From the NCBI RefSeq assembly GCF_000013745.1, contig NC_007925.1, forward strand, positions 1,302,001-1,366,000: a stretch of 64,000 nt of DNA, written 5' to 3'. Origin of the DNA: Rhodopseudomonas_A palustris_F. GTDB lineage: Bacteria > Pseudomonadota > Alphaproteobacteria > Rhizobiales > Xanthobacteraceae. Under the pieces are notes generated by a model that was given only the letters and a program-made list of their open reading frames with translations, was not told the origin of the DNA and did no database searches. Position 1 is the stretch's first letter. Every line of letters starts with the position of its first letter. Below, in pieces: positions 53,294 through 61,019 of this stretch. Both the position numbers and the translations under genes were made by a program.

Positions 53294-54748
53294 ATGAACC
53301 CTGTCAGTCAAAAAGCGATGAAGGCCTGGATATCGTTGGGGACGCGCTTCCTGCCGTTCGCGGATGCGGCGACCCCGGACTTGCCGCTGTCGCGGCTGCT
53401 GCGGCTCTCCCTGTTTCAAGTCTCGGTCGGAATGTCCCTGGTGCTGCTGGTCGGCACGTTGAACCGGGTGATGATCGTCGAGTTAAACGTGCCGGCGTCG
53501 ATCGTCGGCATCATGATTTCGCTGCCGCTGATCTTTGCGCCGTTTCGGGCGCTGATCGGCTTTCGCTCCGACGTCCATAAGTCCGTGCTCGGCTGGAAGC
53601 GGGTGCCGTTCCTCTACAAGGGCACCATGGTGCAGTTCGGCGGGCTGGCGATCCTGCCGTTCGCGCTGTTGGTGCTGTCGGGCGGCGGCGAAGCCGGCCA
53701 TGCCCCGGTGTGGATCGGGCAGGCCGCCGCGGCGATCGCCTTCCTGCTGATCGGCGCCGGCGTGCACACCACCCAGACCGTCGGGCTCGCGCTCGCCACC
53801 GATCTGGCGGCGCCGGAATCGCGGCCCAAGGTCGTCGGCCTGATGTATGTCATGCTGCTGTTCGGCATGATCGCCAGCGCTTTCATCTTCGGCGCGCTGC
53901 TGGCGGATTTCTCGCCCGGCCGTCTGATCCAGGTGATCCAGGGCGCGGCGGTGGTCACCATCGTGCTGAACGGCATCGCGGTCTGGAAGCAGGAAACCCG
54001 GCGCTCCGGCGCCGCCGCGCAGGCCGCGCAGCAGCCGCGCACGCCTGGCTTCCGCGAAACCTGGGACGCCTTCATCGCCGGCGACAACGCGCTGCGCCGA
54101 TTGGTTGCCGTCGGCCTCGGCACCATGGCGTTCAGCATGGAAGACGTGCTGCTGGAGCCGTTCGGCGGCCAAATTCTTCATCTCGCGGTGGGCGACACCA
54201 CCAAGCTCACCGCGGCGCTGGCGCTCGGCGGCCTGTTCGGCTTCGCTCTGGCCTCGCGCGTGCTCAGCCGCGGCGCCGATCCGTTCCGGATGGCGAGCTA
54301 TGGCGCCCTGGTCGGCATTCCGGCGTTTCTCGCGGTGATCTTCGCCGCCCCCTTGATGTCAGCCTTGCTGTTCGGCGCCGGCACCTTCCTGATCGGCTTC
54401 GGCGCCGGCTTGTTCGGTCACGGCACGTTGACCGCGACCATGAATGCCGCGCCGAAGCATCAGGCCGGCCTGGCGCTCGGCGCCTGGGGCGCGGTGCAGG
54501 CCTCGGCCGCCGGCATTGCGATCGCGCTCGGCGGCGTGCTGCGAGATCTCGTCGATGCGATCGCACCCCACACCTCGCTTGGCGCCGCCGCGGGCTATGA
54601 TTTCGTCTATTGCCTCGAAATCGTTCTGCTGTTGGCGACGCTCATCATCATGGTCCCGCTCATTCGACAACCCGGAGCCTATGCCGGAGCGGGGCAGCTT
54701 CTGACACGGCCACCGATCGGCCTTGAGACTGAAACGGAGAAGTCATGA
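53294..54748 (+). CDS. pucC: PucC family antenna-assembly protein
   Basis: A 484-residue, 12-helix membrane protein of the PucC/LhaA/BCH transporter branch of the major facilitator superfamily, needed for LH2 assembly. Typical sequence: 'RLLRLSLFQVSVGMSLVLLVGTLNRVMIVELNVPASIVG', 'APFRALIGFRSDVHKSVLGWKRVPFLYKGTMVQFGG' and 'LALATDLAAPESRPKVVGLMYVMLLFGM'. I start at the ATG at 53294. The final four bases (ATGA) overlap the next gene's start, so the SGTPLL-repeat protein is translationally coupled to it. Confidence 0.94.
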   Translation: MNPVSQKAMKAWISLGTRFLPFADAATPDLPLSRLLRLSLFQVSVGMSLVLLVGTLNRVMIVELNVPASIVGIMISLPLIFAPFRALIGFRSDVHKSVLGWKRVPFLYKGTMVQFGGLAILPFALLVLSGGGEAGHAPVWIGQAAAAIAFLLIGAGVHTTQTVGLALATDLAAPESRPKVVGLMYVMLLFGMIASAFIFGALLADFSPGRLIQVIQGAAVVTIVLNGIAVWKQETRRSGAAAQAAQQPRTPGFRETWDAFIAGDNALRRLVAVGLGTMAFSMEDVLLEPFGGQILHLAVGDTTKLTAALALGGLFGFALASRVLSRGADPFRMASYGALVGIPAFLAVIFAAPLMSALLFGAGTFLIGFGAGLFGHGTLTATMNAAPKHQAGLALGAWGAVQASAAGIAIALGGVLRDLVDAIAPHTSLGAAAGYDFVYCLEIVLLLATLIIMVPLIRQPGAYAGAGQLLTRPPIGLETETEKS

Positions 54749-55401
54749 CCCAAATCACCCGATTGTATGACACCAGCAGGCAGATCTCGGCGATCGAGAC
54801 CGAACTGAAGAGCGCCAGCTTCAAATACGCCGTCGTCACCAGCGCGCAGCCCGGCAAGCCCGGCACGACACTCGACGAGACCATTCTGGCCGCGCTGGTG
54901 CGGGCCGGCGTGTCGCGCGGTGAAGGCCGTTCCTATGTCGAGGCCATCAAGAAGGGCGGCGCGGTGGTTTCGGTTCAGGCCGAATTCGGATTCGGCGCCA
55001 AGGCGTCCGCGATCCTGGATCGCTACAGCCCGAACAAGGCCAGCATCCCGAGTTCGTCGACCGGCAGCGTCGAGATCGACGATGCGACGCCGTTCTCCAA
55101 TATCCTGCACGCGCCGGTGCTGCTGGATAACTCGGGGCCATACGAATCCTACTCCGGTACCCCGCTGTTGGTGGATAGCAACAAGACGTATTCCGGTACC
55201 CCGTTATTGGTCGATAGCCAAAAGACCTATTCCGGCACGCCGCTTCTGCTTGATAGCAAGGGACCGTACAAATCTTTCTCCGGCACCCCTCTGCTGCTCG
55301 ATACCGAGGGATCTTACAAGTCGTATTCCGGCACACCGCTCCTGATCAACAATCCGACCCCGCTGTCGTCCTGGCTGGGTCTTCCTGTCCTCTCAAAGTA
55401 G
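54745..55401 (+). CDS. YflT-like domain protein with SGTPLL repeats, in puc operon
   Basis: A 218-residue protein coupled to pucC by an ATGA overlap, with a GGAG site. Residues 1-95 resemble the YflT/DUF1269-type stress-protein domain ('LVRAGVSRGEGRSYVEAIKKGGAVVSV'). Residues 96-135 are a Ser/Pro-rich linker. Residues 136-202 hold five copies of a unit [Y/F]SGTPLL, spaced 13 residues (then 16 and 14), each followed by D/N-S-x-K-T or a YKS spacer. No signal peptide, Cys or clear transmembrane helix is visible. I do not know this architecture from any described antenna protein. A role in LH2 or membrane assembly is inferred from position only. Confidence 0.85.
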   Translation: MTQITRLYDTSRQISAIETELKSASFKYAVVTSAQPGKPGTTLDETILAALVRAGVSRGEGRSYVEAIKKGGAVVSVQAEFGFGAKASAILDRYSPNKASIPSSSTGSVEIDDATPFSNILHAPVLLDNSGPYESYSGTPLLVDSNKTYSGTPLLVDSQKTYSGTPLLLDSKGPYKSFSGTPLLLDTEGSYKSYSGTPLLINNPTPLSSWLGLPVLSK

Positions 55402-55410
55402 GTGGAAAAA

Positions 55411-55680
55411 ATGTCCAACGATTCTTATCAGTCCTATTCCGGCACGCCGCTGCTCGCCGACAGCAACAAGTTCTATTCCGGCACGCCGCTGCTGGTCGAC
55501 AGCGACAAGACCTATTCCGGCACCCCGCTCGTTCTCGAGCAGAAGGGTGAGTACAAGTCGTTCTCAGGCATGCCGCTGCTGATCGACAGCAACACGTTCT
55601 TCTCGGGCTCTCCGCTGCTGCTGCAGCAAGAGGGCGAGTACAAGTCGTTCTCCGGTTCGCTGCTGCTGCTCGGCAAGTAA
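55411..55680 (+). CDS. SGTPLL-repeat protein, 89 aa, in puc operon
   Basis: An 89-residue protein consisting almost wholly of the repeat: six [Y/F]SG-x-PLL-type units from residue 8 to the end ('YSGTPLLADSNKF', 'YSGTPLLVDSDKT', 'YSGTPLVLEQKGEYKS', 'FSGMPLLIDSNTF', 'FSGSPLLLQQEGEYKS', 'FSGSLLLLGK'). An AGGTGG site lies 6 bp before the ATG at 55411 and 9 bp after the previous stop. It is clearly derived from the same repeat as the upstream protein, without the YflT-like domain. A strong terminator follows. Function unknown. Confidence 0.85.
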   Translation: MSNDSYQSYSGTPLLADSNKFYSGTPLLVDSDKTYSGTPLVLEQKGEYKSFSGMPLLIDSNTFFSGSPLLLQQEGEYKSFSGSLLLLGK

Positions 55681-55703
55681 ACCCAACGCCGGCCTGTCAA
55701 ACC

Positions 55704-55742
55704 AAACGCCGCGGGCAGCAATGCCTGCGGCGTTTGTTTTTG
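55704..55742 (+). terminator. Rho-independent terminator of the puc operon
   Basis: Stem AAACGCCGC...GCGGCGTTT, extended inward by GGCA/TGCC with a GCAA loop, followed by TGTTTTTG. It is among the best terminators in the window and marks the end of the pucBAC-SGTPLL transcript. The rest of the gap to 56011 shows no gene. Confidence 0.9.
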
Positions 55743-56011
55743 TGCCGCGCCGCAAGCCGGCCGCCGCGATCGGTGTCGCCAGTCTCGTTTCAACGACGTG
55801 GGTGCCGACCACGTGAGCCGGCCCCGCGTTTGGCCTGCGCTAAGCGTGCTGCCGGACATATAGTCCGATCGTTAGCCGGGCCGAATAGCCCCTTCGAACG
55901 CCGTGCCGCGGGCGCTCCTCGGCGCGTGAGTCGCGACGTCGTTGGCTCTGGAACCAAACCAAACATCCTCCGTTACTTTTGCTGAAATCTGCAAACCCCT
56001 TGGAGGATCTT

Positions 56012-56461
56012 ATGAACGGTGACCAACCCATCAGCTGGCTGATGTTCTTCACGCTTGCTGCCGGCGTCGTGATTGTCGGCGCGGTATTTCTCAATTTCAT
56101 TCGTTCGCGTTCGAACCGTGAGGCGGCGGAAAATGCGCTGGAAGGCGATGGTCGCAGCCGCGGCGCCGCGCCGAGCGGAGCTCTGCCCGAGCTGCTCGGG
56201 ATCACCGCGTTCGCCTTGATCGCCATGGGCCTGCTGGCCGTCGGCCAGAACAACAAGCCGAGCGTCGAAACCGCGCAGCTGCCCGGTCAGGTCGGCACCA
56301 CCACGGGACAGGGCCAGGGCAACATGCAGGATCCGGGGTCGTTCAACCAGCCGAAGCGCTATCAGCCGGCCAATCCGGGCACTGACAACCGCGTCGCGCC
56401 GACCGGCTCTGACACTGGCGTCGGCGCCTCGCCGGGCAACACCGGCACCCCGACCAAGTAA
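56012..56461 (+). CDS. Hypothetical membrane protein with low-complexity tail
   Basis: A 149-residue protein with two transmembrane helices ('ISWLMFFTLAAGVVIVGAVFLNFI' and 'LPELLGITAFALIAMGLLAVG') and a 70-residue Gly/Pro/Thr/Gln-rich tail. A GGAGGA site supports the ATG at 56012. The tail is probably disordered and faces one side of the membrane. It follows the puc operon terminator and has its own terminator. No function recognised. Confidence 0.75.
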   Translation: MNGDQPISWLMFFTLAAGVVIVGAVFLNFIRSRSNREAAENALEGDGRSRGAAPSGALPELLGITAFALIAMGLLAVGQNNKPSVETAQLPGQVGTTTGQGQGNMQDPGSFNQPKRYQPANPGTDNRVAPTGSDTGVGASPGNTGTPTK

Positions 56462-56485
56462 GCGCAATCACCTCTTGGTGATCGG

Positions 56486-56507
56486 ATCGGGGGCCTCGGC
56501 CCCCGAT
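56486..56507 (+). terminator. Rho-independent terminator after hypothetical membrane protein
   Basis: Perfect stem ATCGGGGGCC/GGCCCCCGAT with a 2-nt spacer (TC) between the listed arms, so the real loop takes in the innermost bases. It is followed by TTCATTTT, 24 bp after the stop codon. Confidence 0.82.
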
Positions 56508-56690
56508 TTCATTTTGACTTCACCCTTGGCGGCCGCCCGAAAAAACCAGCCCCGCTTGCGCGGAGCTGGTTGGCATCGTCGTCTCAGATCGATCGCTCAG
56601 ATCATCGTCTCAGAGGTTTTCGGTTTGGGAGTCCCGGATTGCGGTTTTCGGGAAACATCATCCTCAATCAAGAGCCACGAGCGACTCGGT

Positions 56691-57149
56691 TCAGGTGCTG
56701 GCGGAGGCGCGTTCGTAGTCCGCCTGTTCGACTTCCATCTTGGCGATCTTCTGCTGGATCTTGCTGCGCTGCGAAGTCAGCAACGCGGCGATCGAAGTCG
56801 GCGCGGCCGCCGTCTGCAACGCGTCGTCGTACTTGGAAACGTTGCGCTTCTCGCCGTCGATCAGGCCCGGCAGGACGCTGCCGTCGAGGCCATTGAACAG
56901 CGATCGCACGTTCATGATGGTGCGGTGAACGATGCTCATGAACGAACCGTCATTGTCCGGCGTTTCGCCGGCCGCGGTGAGTTCAGCGCCGAGTTCGCGG
57001 GCGTTGGCTTCGTGCAGCGCGATCATTTCGTTGAACAGCCCGGTCAGGCCGCGGCCTTCGGCATCCTCGAGCGCTTCCTGATAGCCGTTGCGGGCGTCGA
57101 TCGCCGCGGTGTGCAGCGTCTTCAAATGATCGAGTAGGTCCTGGTCCAC
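56691..57149 (-). CDS. DUF2383 / PA2169-type four-helix-bundle protein
   Basis: A 152-residue soluble helical protein. The layout 'LLDHLKTLHTAAIDARNGYQEALEDAEG', 'LFNEMIALHEANARELGAELTAAG' and 'SFMSIVHRTIMNVRSLFNGLDG' is the PA2169/DUF2383 ferritin-like bundle. I start at the GTG at 57149, because GGAGG lies 7 bp upstream of it; a GTG four codons earlier lacks such a site. Family members are stress-linked and of unknown activity. No iron-ligand set is obvious. Confidence 0.82.
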   Translation of the reverse strand: MDQDLLDHLKTLHTAAIDARNGYQEALEDAEGRGLTGLFNEMIALHEANARELGAELTAAGETPDNDGSFMSIVHRTIMNVRSLFNGLDGSVLPGLIDGEKRNVSKYDDALQTAAAPTSIAALLTSQRSKIQQKIAKMEVEQADYERASAST

Positions 57150-57262
57150 ATTATCCTCCACGGGTTAGGCGCCGCCGGCCCGCCGCAGGCTGTAGCAGCG
57201 ATGCCAGACAACCGCCGCGGAGCAGGCGGGTTCCCGTCACGGTGTCGCAGCGGAGGAGGTTG

Positions 57263-58492
57263 TTACTTGCGCTCGCCGTCTTGCGGCTCGATACCGTATG
57301 GTTTTACCAGCGCCCAGACGTGCGCCGGTACCATGTTCTTGATGCGTTGCGGATATTGCCGGCGCAGATGCAGCACGCTCTCGATCGCCTTCATCTCGAC
57401 CCGGGTGCGGGCGAATTCCAGCCCGCGCGGACCCACTTTGGGCATCAGCCAGCCCATCAACGGGCGCAGCCAGTTCGGCATGCCGCGCACCGGAAGGCCG
57501 CCAGCGGCGAGTTCGACGTTCTTCATGAAGCCCTTCACCGGGGCTGTGCGCTTGCCGGCGCTGCCGGGTTCGCTGAGCCTCACCTCGTCGCCAAGCACGC
57601 GCAGCAATTCCTCGCCGCGTTCGTTGCGGATCAGCAGCCACTGTTCGCCCTGGCCGCCCATATAGCCGACGGTGATGTCCGCCAGCGTATTGGTGTAGTC
57701 GACGCAGGTGCGGCAGGTCATCGGAAAGAAATCCGGCGGCAGCTTGGAGATCGGCAGCAGCAGGAACGGAATCTCCTTCACCCTTCCGTCATCGAAGCGC
57801 AGCTCGACATGATAGTCGGCGCGAAATTCCAGATAGGTGATGCTGTCGGGCTTGTCCGACAGCAGATCGAGGAACTGGTGGAAGCTCTCCGTCGTGGTAT
57901 TGTCGGAACACGGCGTGCCGATCGCGTAGAGCTTTTCGAAGCCGAGTTTCTGTTCGAGTTGCCGCAGCGCGTAGATCTGGCAGGGAATCCCGATCACCGC
58001 GATCCGCTTGTGGCCGGCGTCGCGCGCCGGCTCCAGCAGCGACAACAGTGGCGCGTAGCCCATCCGCATGCCGCGGCAGGCCTTCATGCCCTCCGCTTTG
58101 GTGACGATCACCGGCATCGGCTTCCATTTGTCGTCGGGGTCCTGCGCCATGGTCAGCACCGCGTCGACCGCGCCGGTCTGCAACAGCCGCTCGCCGATCA
58201 TTGTGGTGATGCCGGTCCATTGCGCGCCCTGCCGCGGCTGTTTCATCGCCGCGCGCACCATGCGGCGGAACGGGCCGAAGAAAGCTTCGTCGGGCTTGGC
58301 GGGATCGCGCACCCGGCCGTGGACGCGCAATTCCATCGCCGGATAGTCCGGTTTGATGAACTGGCAGGCCTGGCCGCATTGCTTGGGATCGCTGGTGCGC
58401 GACACCCCGCAATCGGTGCACAACTCGCGCGCCACCGGCTCGGCCAGAGGCGGGGTCCACACCGCGGGAACTGGATCGGCCAGATCTGCCAT
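57263..58492 (-). CDS. bciB: BciB-type divinyl (bacterio)chlorophyllide 8-vinyl reductase
   Basis: A 409-residue flavin/Fe-S enzyme of the FrhB (F420-hydrogenase beta) superfamily. Cys25, Cys28, Cys39 and Cys43 in 'CTDCGVSRTSDPKQCGQACQF' resemble the BciB [4Fe-4S] ligand set. 'IGIPCQIYALRQLEQKLG' and 'IGTPCSDNTTTESFHQFLD' match the BciB core, and a second cysteine pair 'CRTCVDYTN' follows. It reduces the C8-vinyl group on the way to bacteriochlorophyll. Start uncertain: the ATG at 58492 is preferred, with alternatives at 58549 and 58585. It sits downstream of CIA30, hydrolase and DUF3422 genes. Confidence 0.85.
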   Translation of the reverse strand: MADLADPVPAVWTPPLAEPVARELCTDCGVSRTSDPKQCGQACQFIKPDYPAMELRVHGRVRDPAKPDEAFFGPFRRMVRAAMKQPRQGAQWTGITTMIGERLLQTGAVDAVLTMAQDPDDKWKPMPVIVTKAEGMKACRGMRMGYAPLLSLLEPARDAGHKRIAVIGIPCQIYALRQLEQKLGFEKLYAIGTPCSDNTTTESFHQFLDLLSDKPDSITYLEFRADYHVELRFDDGRVKEIPFLLLPISKLPPDFFPMTCRTCVDYTNTLADITVGYMGGQGEQWLLIRNERGEELLRVLGDEVRLSEPGSAGKRTAPVKGFMKNVELAAGGLPVRGMPNWLRPLMGWLMPKVGPRGLEFARTRVEMKAIESVLHLRRQYPQRIKNMVPAHVWALVKPYGIEPQDGERK

Positions 58493-58588
58493 GCGCGTCT
58501 CAAGTCCTGGCTGGGCGTTCACGCCGCGTCTGCTTCGGGCGAGCCGCATTTCTAAGAACCGGCGGTGACCGCCGCCATTCGCCATAAG

Positions 58589-59095
58589 TCAGGCTGTTGT
58601 CGATCCATACAGCGCCAGCCGCGCCACCGATAGATCTGCGTCAAATTCGCGGCCGATCGCCACCAGGCCGATCCGCCGCAGCCGGCTGGGATCGAGCGCA
58701 ATGTCGATGCGATGCGGAACAAATTGCGCGAATGGCAACAGGATGGTTTGCCACTCCCGCGTCGCAACAAAGCCCTGCCGCCAGGATTGCTGCGGCCGGC
58801 TGACGTCCGGGGTGCGCAGATGCACGCCGTAGCTCTCGCCATTGCCGGCGACGTCGAGCGCGATCCCTTCGAAGCCAGAGGCGTCGATCATGGCGCCCGC
58901 CGCGGCGAGGTCGAGCGCGATCTGGATGAAGCCGCCGTTGTTGTCGGTCGACACCGCGCCGCGCATCCGCACCGCGGCGCGACCGTCGACGATCTCCTCG
59001 GCGATGGCGCCGCGCGAAATCCCGCCCATCACCGCGTCGGTGATCAGCTGCCAGTTCCTCGTGCCGTCTGCGGGCCATAATTCGAGGTCGGTCAT
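58589..59095 (-). CDS. CIA30 family protein
   Basis: A 168-residue soluble protein of the complex-I-intermediate-associated CIA30 family (galactose-binding-like fold): 'WQLITDAVMGGISRGAIAEEIVDGRAAVRMRGAVSTDNNGGFIQIALDL', 'GIALDVAGNGESYGVHLRTPDV' and 'WQTILLPFAQFVPHRIDIALDPSRLRRIGLVAIG'. A GGAGGAAA site precedes the ATG at 59095. It is 97 bp upstream of bciB on the same strand. Its role here is unknown; it is next to bacteriochlorophyll genes rather than to complex I genes. Confidence 0.88.
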   Translation of the reverse strand: MTDLELWPADGTRNWQLITDAVMGGISRGAIAEEIVDGRAAVRMRGAVSTDNNGGFIQIALDLAAAGAMIDASGFEGIALDVAGNGESYGVHLRTPDVSRPQQSWRQGFVATREWQTILLPFAQFVPHRIDIALDPSRLRRIGLVAIGREFDADLSVARLALYGSTTA

Positions 59096-59156
59096 GCGCG
59101 TCTTTCCTCCGGATATTGGCCACTCCACGACTTATCGGAAGCACGCGAACCTCTCC

Positions 59157-59246
59157 ACGTCTTGGCCGGGCTTGTCCCGGCCATCCACGGAGACCCGCAA
59201 GGCTTCGCTTGTGGGCGTGGATGGCCGCGACGAGCGCGGCCATGAC
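59157..59246. repeat. Intergenic palindromic element family C
   Basis: About 90 bp from GTCTTGGCCGGGCTTGTC to GCGGCCATGACG, with arms GGCCGGGC...GGCCATCCACG and CGTGGATGGCCGCGACGAG. This is a third element type, immediately followed by a piece of family B. Confidence 0.75.
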
Positions 59247-59287
59247 GGGTTGGGCGAAGTGCCCGATCGCCTTCGCGATACCCGTTC

Positions 59288-59334
59288 AGAGATTCCTGGT
59301 TCGCTCGAGCTGACGCTCTCGCGCCCCGGAATGA
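59288..59334. repeat. Partial family B element (right half)
   Basis: Contains AGATTCCTGGTTCGCTCGAGC and CGCGCCCCGGAATGACGG, matching the right half of family B at 14176. The left half is absent. It suggests truncation by, or recombination with, the family C element next to it. Confidence 0.7.
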
Positions 59335-59376
59335 CGGCCGATTTCGGTTGGATGCATCGACCCAGCCGGGCCGCCC

Positions 59377-61017
59377 TCAGCGGATCACCATCGGAAACGT
59401 CACCGCGATCGCCCAGGCGAACACCGCGGCGTTGGCGAGCGCGCCGGGCAACGGATGGTTGGTGGCCTTGTAGCTCCAATGGCTGATCAGCCCGAACGCC
59501 AGGAATAACAGCAAGATCGCCGGCACGATGATGATCAGGAAGAACAATTTGTACAGGTTCAGCGCCACCGCGATCGCCAGCGAGGCGAGGAAACAGAACT
59601 TGGTCAGCGCATAGGCGCCGCGCCTGGCGTCGCCGCGGGTCAGCCATTCCGCGGTGATGAAATACGGCACGGTGCCGCAGGCCACCGCGAGGATCAGATG
59701 GATCCGCGGCGCGATCGGATGGAACGAAAACACGTAGCGGTCGAGCGGCAGCCCGATCGCGATGATGTTGTAGGCGCCGACCGCGAGCGCCGCGATGGCG
59801 ACGTAGGTCAGCGAGGCTTGCGCGGTGATCGGATTGGAGGTGCCGGGCGTCCAGGTGGCTTTGCCATGGCGGTGCCGCGATTGGCCGGGCCACAGCAAGG
59901 TTTGCCCGGCGAGCGGCTTGCCGCGGTTGCCGAACCGCAGGATCAGCGCGGTCAACAGGCCATAGACCAGGAAATGCAGCGTCAGATAATCGCCGAGCAG
60001 GATGATCAGGAAGTCGGTCGGCATCTTCCACAGGATCAGCGGCGTCAGCAGCGCCGGCACGATGGCTGCGGCGAGCAGCGGCTTCCAGCGTAAGTTGGCG
60101 CCCATCGGCGCTTCTGCCGCTTTCGGCAGCAGCCGCGACAACGGCCAGGCCAGCGCGATCAGTCCGCCGAACAACAGCGCCAGCAAGGGCGGGCGGCGGT
60201 CGAGAAAGCCCGAGCCCTGATGGCCGAACGCCTGGTTCAGCCATTGCAGCGATTCCGCCATGCTGTCGCGGCTGTACAGCACGCCGATATGTTCGACGCC
60301 CGAGGACAGCGCCAGGCGCCGCGCGCTGCCGTCCTTGAAGTCGCCATAGCTTTGGCCGGCCACCGCGCCGCCGCCGCTGGCCAGGTTGACGATGCGCAAG
60401 CCTTCGTTGATCAGCATGTTCGGCTCCAGCGCGCCGACGATCACCAACAGGTTGCGCGGGCTGGTCGCGGTCGCCACCGGCGAGAACACCGAGACCGCCA
60501 CCGTGGCGGTGACCTCAGGATGCGCCATCGCGTAGCGCACCACGATGTCGGAGGCCATCGAATGGCCGAGCACCGCCAGTCGGCCGTCGCTGTCGGGCAG
60601 GGTCTTGGCGTAGTCGGCGACCCGGCCGAGTTCATCGACCAAGACGCCGGTAATCTTGGTCGGCTCGTTGACGTCGCCTTTCATCGCCACCGGATTGCGG
60701 CCGTGGCCGATGAAATCGAAGGTCACCGCGACATAGCCGTTCCGCGCCAGCGTCACCGCGAACGGCTGCATCAATTGCTGCGAGCCGGCAAAGCCATGCG
60801 CAATCACCACCACCGGGGCGGGGCCTTCGGCCTGCGGCCGATACACCGTCACCGGGGTTTCGCCGACGGTGGCCGTGGTGATCCGCAGCCCGCTCTCCGC
60901 CTGCTGCAAATGCCACAGCGCTGTGGCGATGGCGATGACGGCGGCGATGGCGACGAGCCAGCGCGCCGGCGTTGCCAAGCGCTGCTTCCAGCCGCGGCTC
61001 TGGGATTGCCCGTGCAT
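59377..61017 (-). CDS. Alpha/beta hydrolase fused to a multi-helix membrane domain
   Basis: A roughly 546-residue protein. An N-terminal membrane helix ('WLVAIAAVIAIATALW') precedes a hydrolase domain with 'VVIAHGFAGSQQLMQ', 'FDFIGHGRNP' and the nucleophile elbow 'AVLGHSMASDIV' (Ser), then a C-terminal half of about seven hydrophobic helices ('LLALLFGGLIALAWPLSRL' onward). The fusion of a dienelactone-like hydrolase with a polytopic membrane domain is unusual. The start ATG at 61017 is 2 bp from the DUF3422 stop, so the two are co-transcribed. Substrate unknown. Confidence 0.8.
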   Translation of the reverse strand: MHGQSQSRGWKQRLATPARWLVAIAAVIAIATALWHLQQAESGLRITTATVGETPVTVYRPQAEGPAPVVVIAHGFAGSQQLMQPFAVTLARNGYVAVTFDFIGHGRNPVAMKGDVNEPTKITGVLVDELGRVADYAKTLPDSDGRLAVLGHSMASDIVVRYAMAHPEVTATVAVSVFSPVATATSPRNLLVIVGALEPNMLINEGLRIVNLASGGGAVAGQSYGDFKDGSARRLALSSGVEHIGVLYSRDSMAESLQWLNQAFGHQGSGFLDRRPPLLALLFGGLIALAWPLSRLLPKAAEAPMGANLRWKPLLAAAIVPALLTPLILWKMPTDFLIILLGDYLTLHFLVYGLLTALILRFGNRGKPLAGQTLLWPGQSRHRHGKATWTPGTSNPITAQASLTYVAIAALAVGAYNIIAIGLPLDRYVFSFHPIAPRIHLILAVACGTVPYFITAEWLTRGDARRGAYALTKFCFLASLAIAVALNLYKLFFLIIIVPAILLLFLAFGLISHWSYKATNHPLPGALANAAVFAWAIAVTFPMVIR

Positions 61018-61019
61018 GC

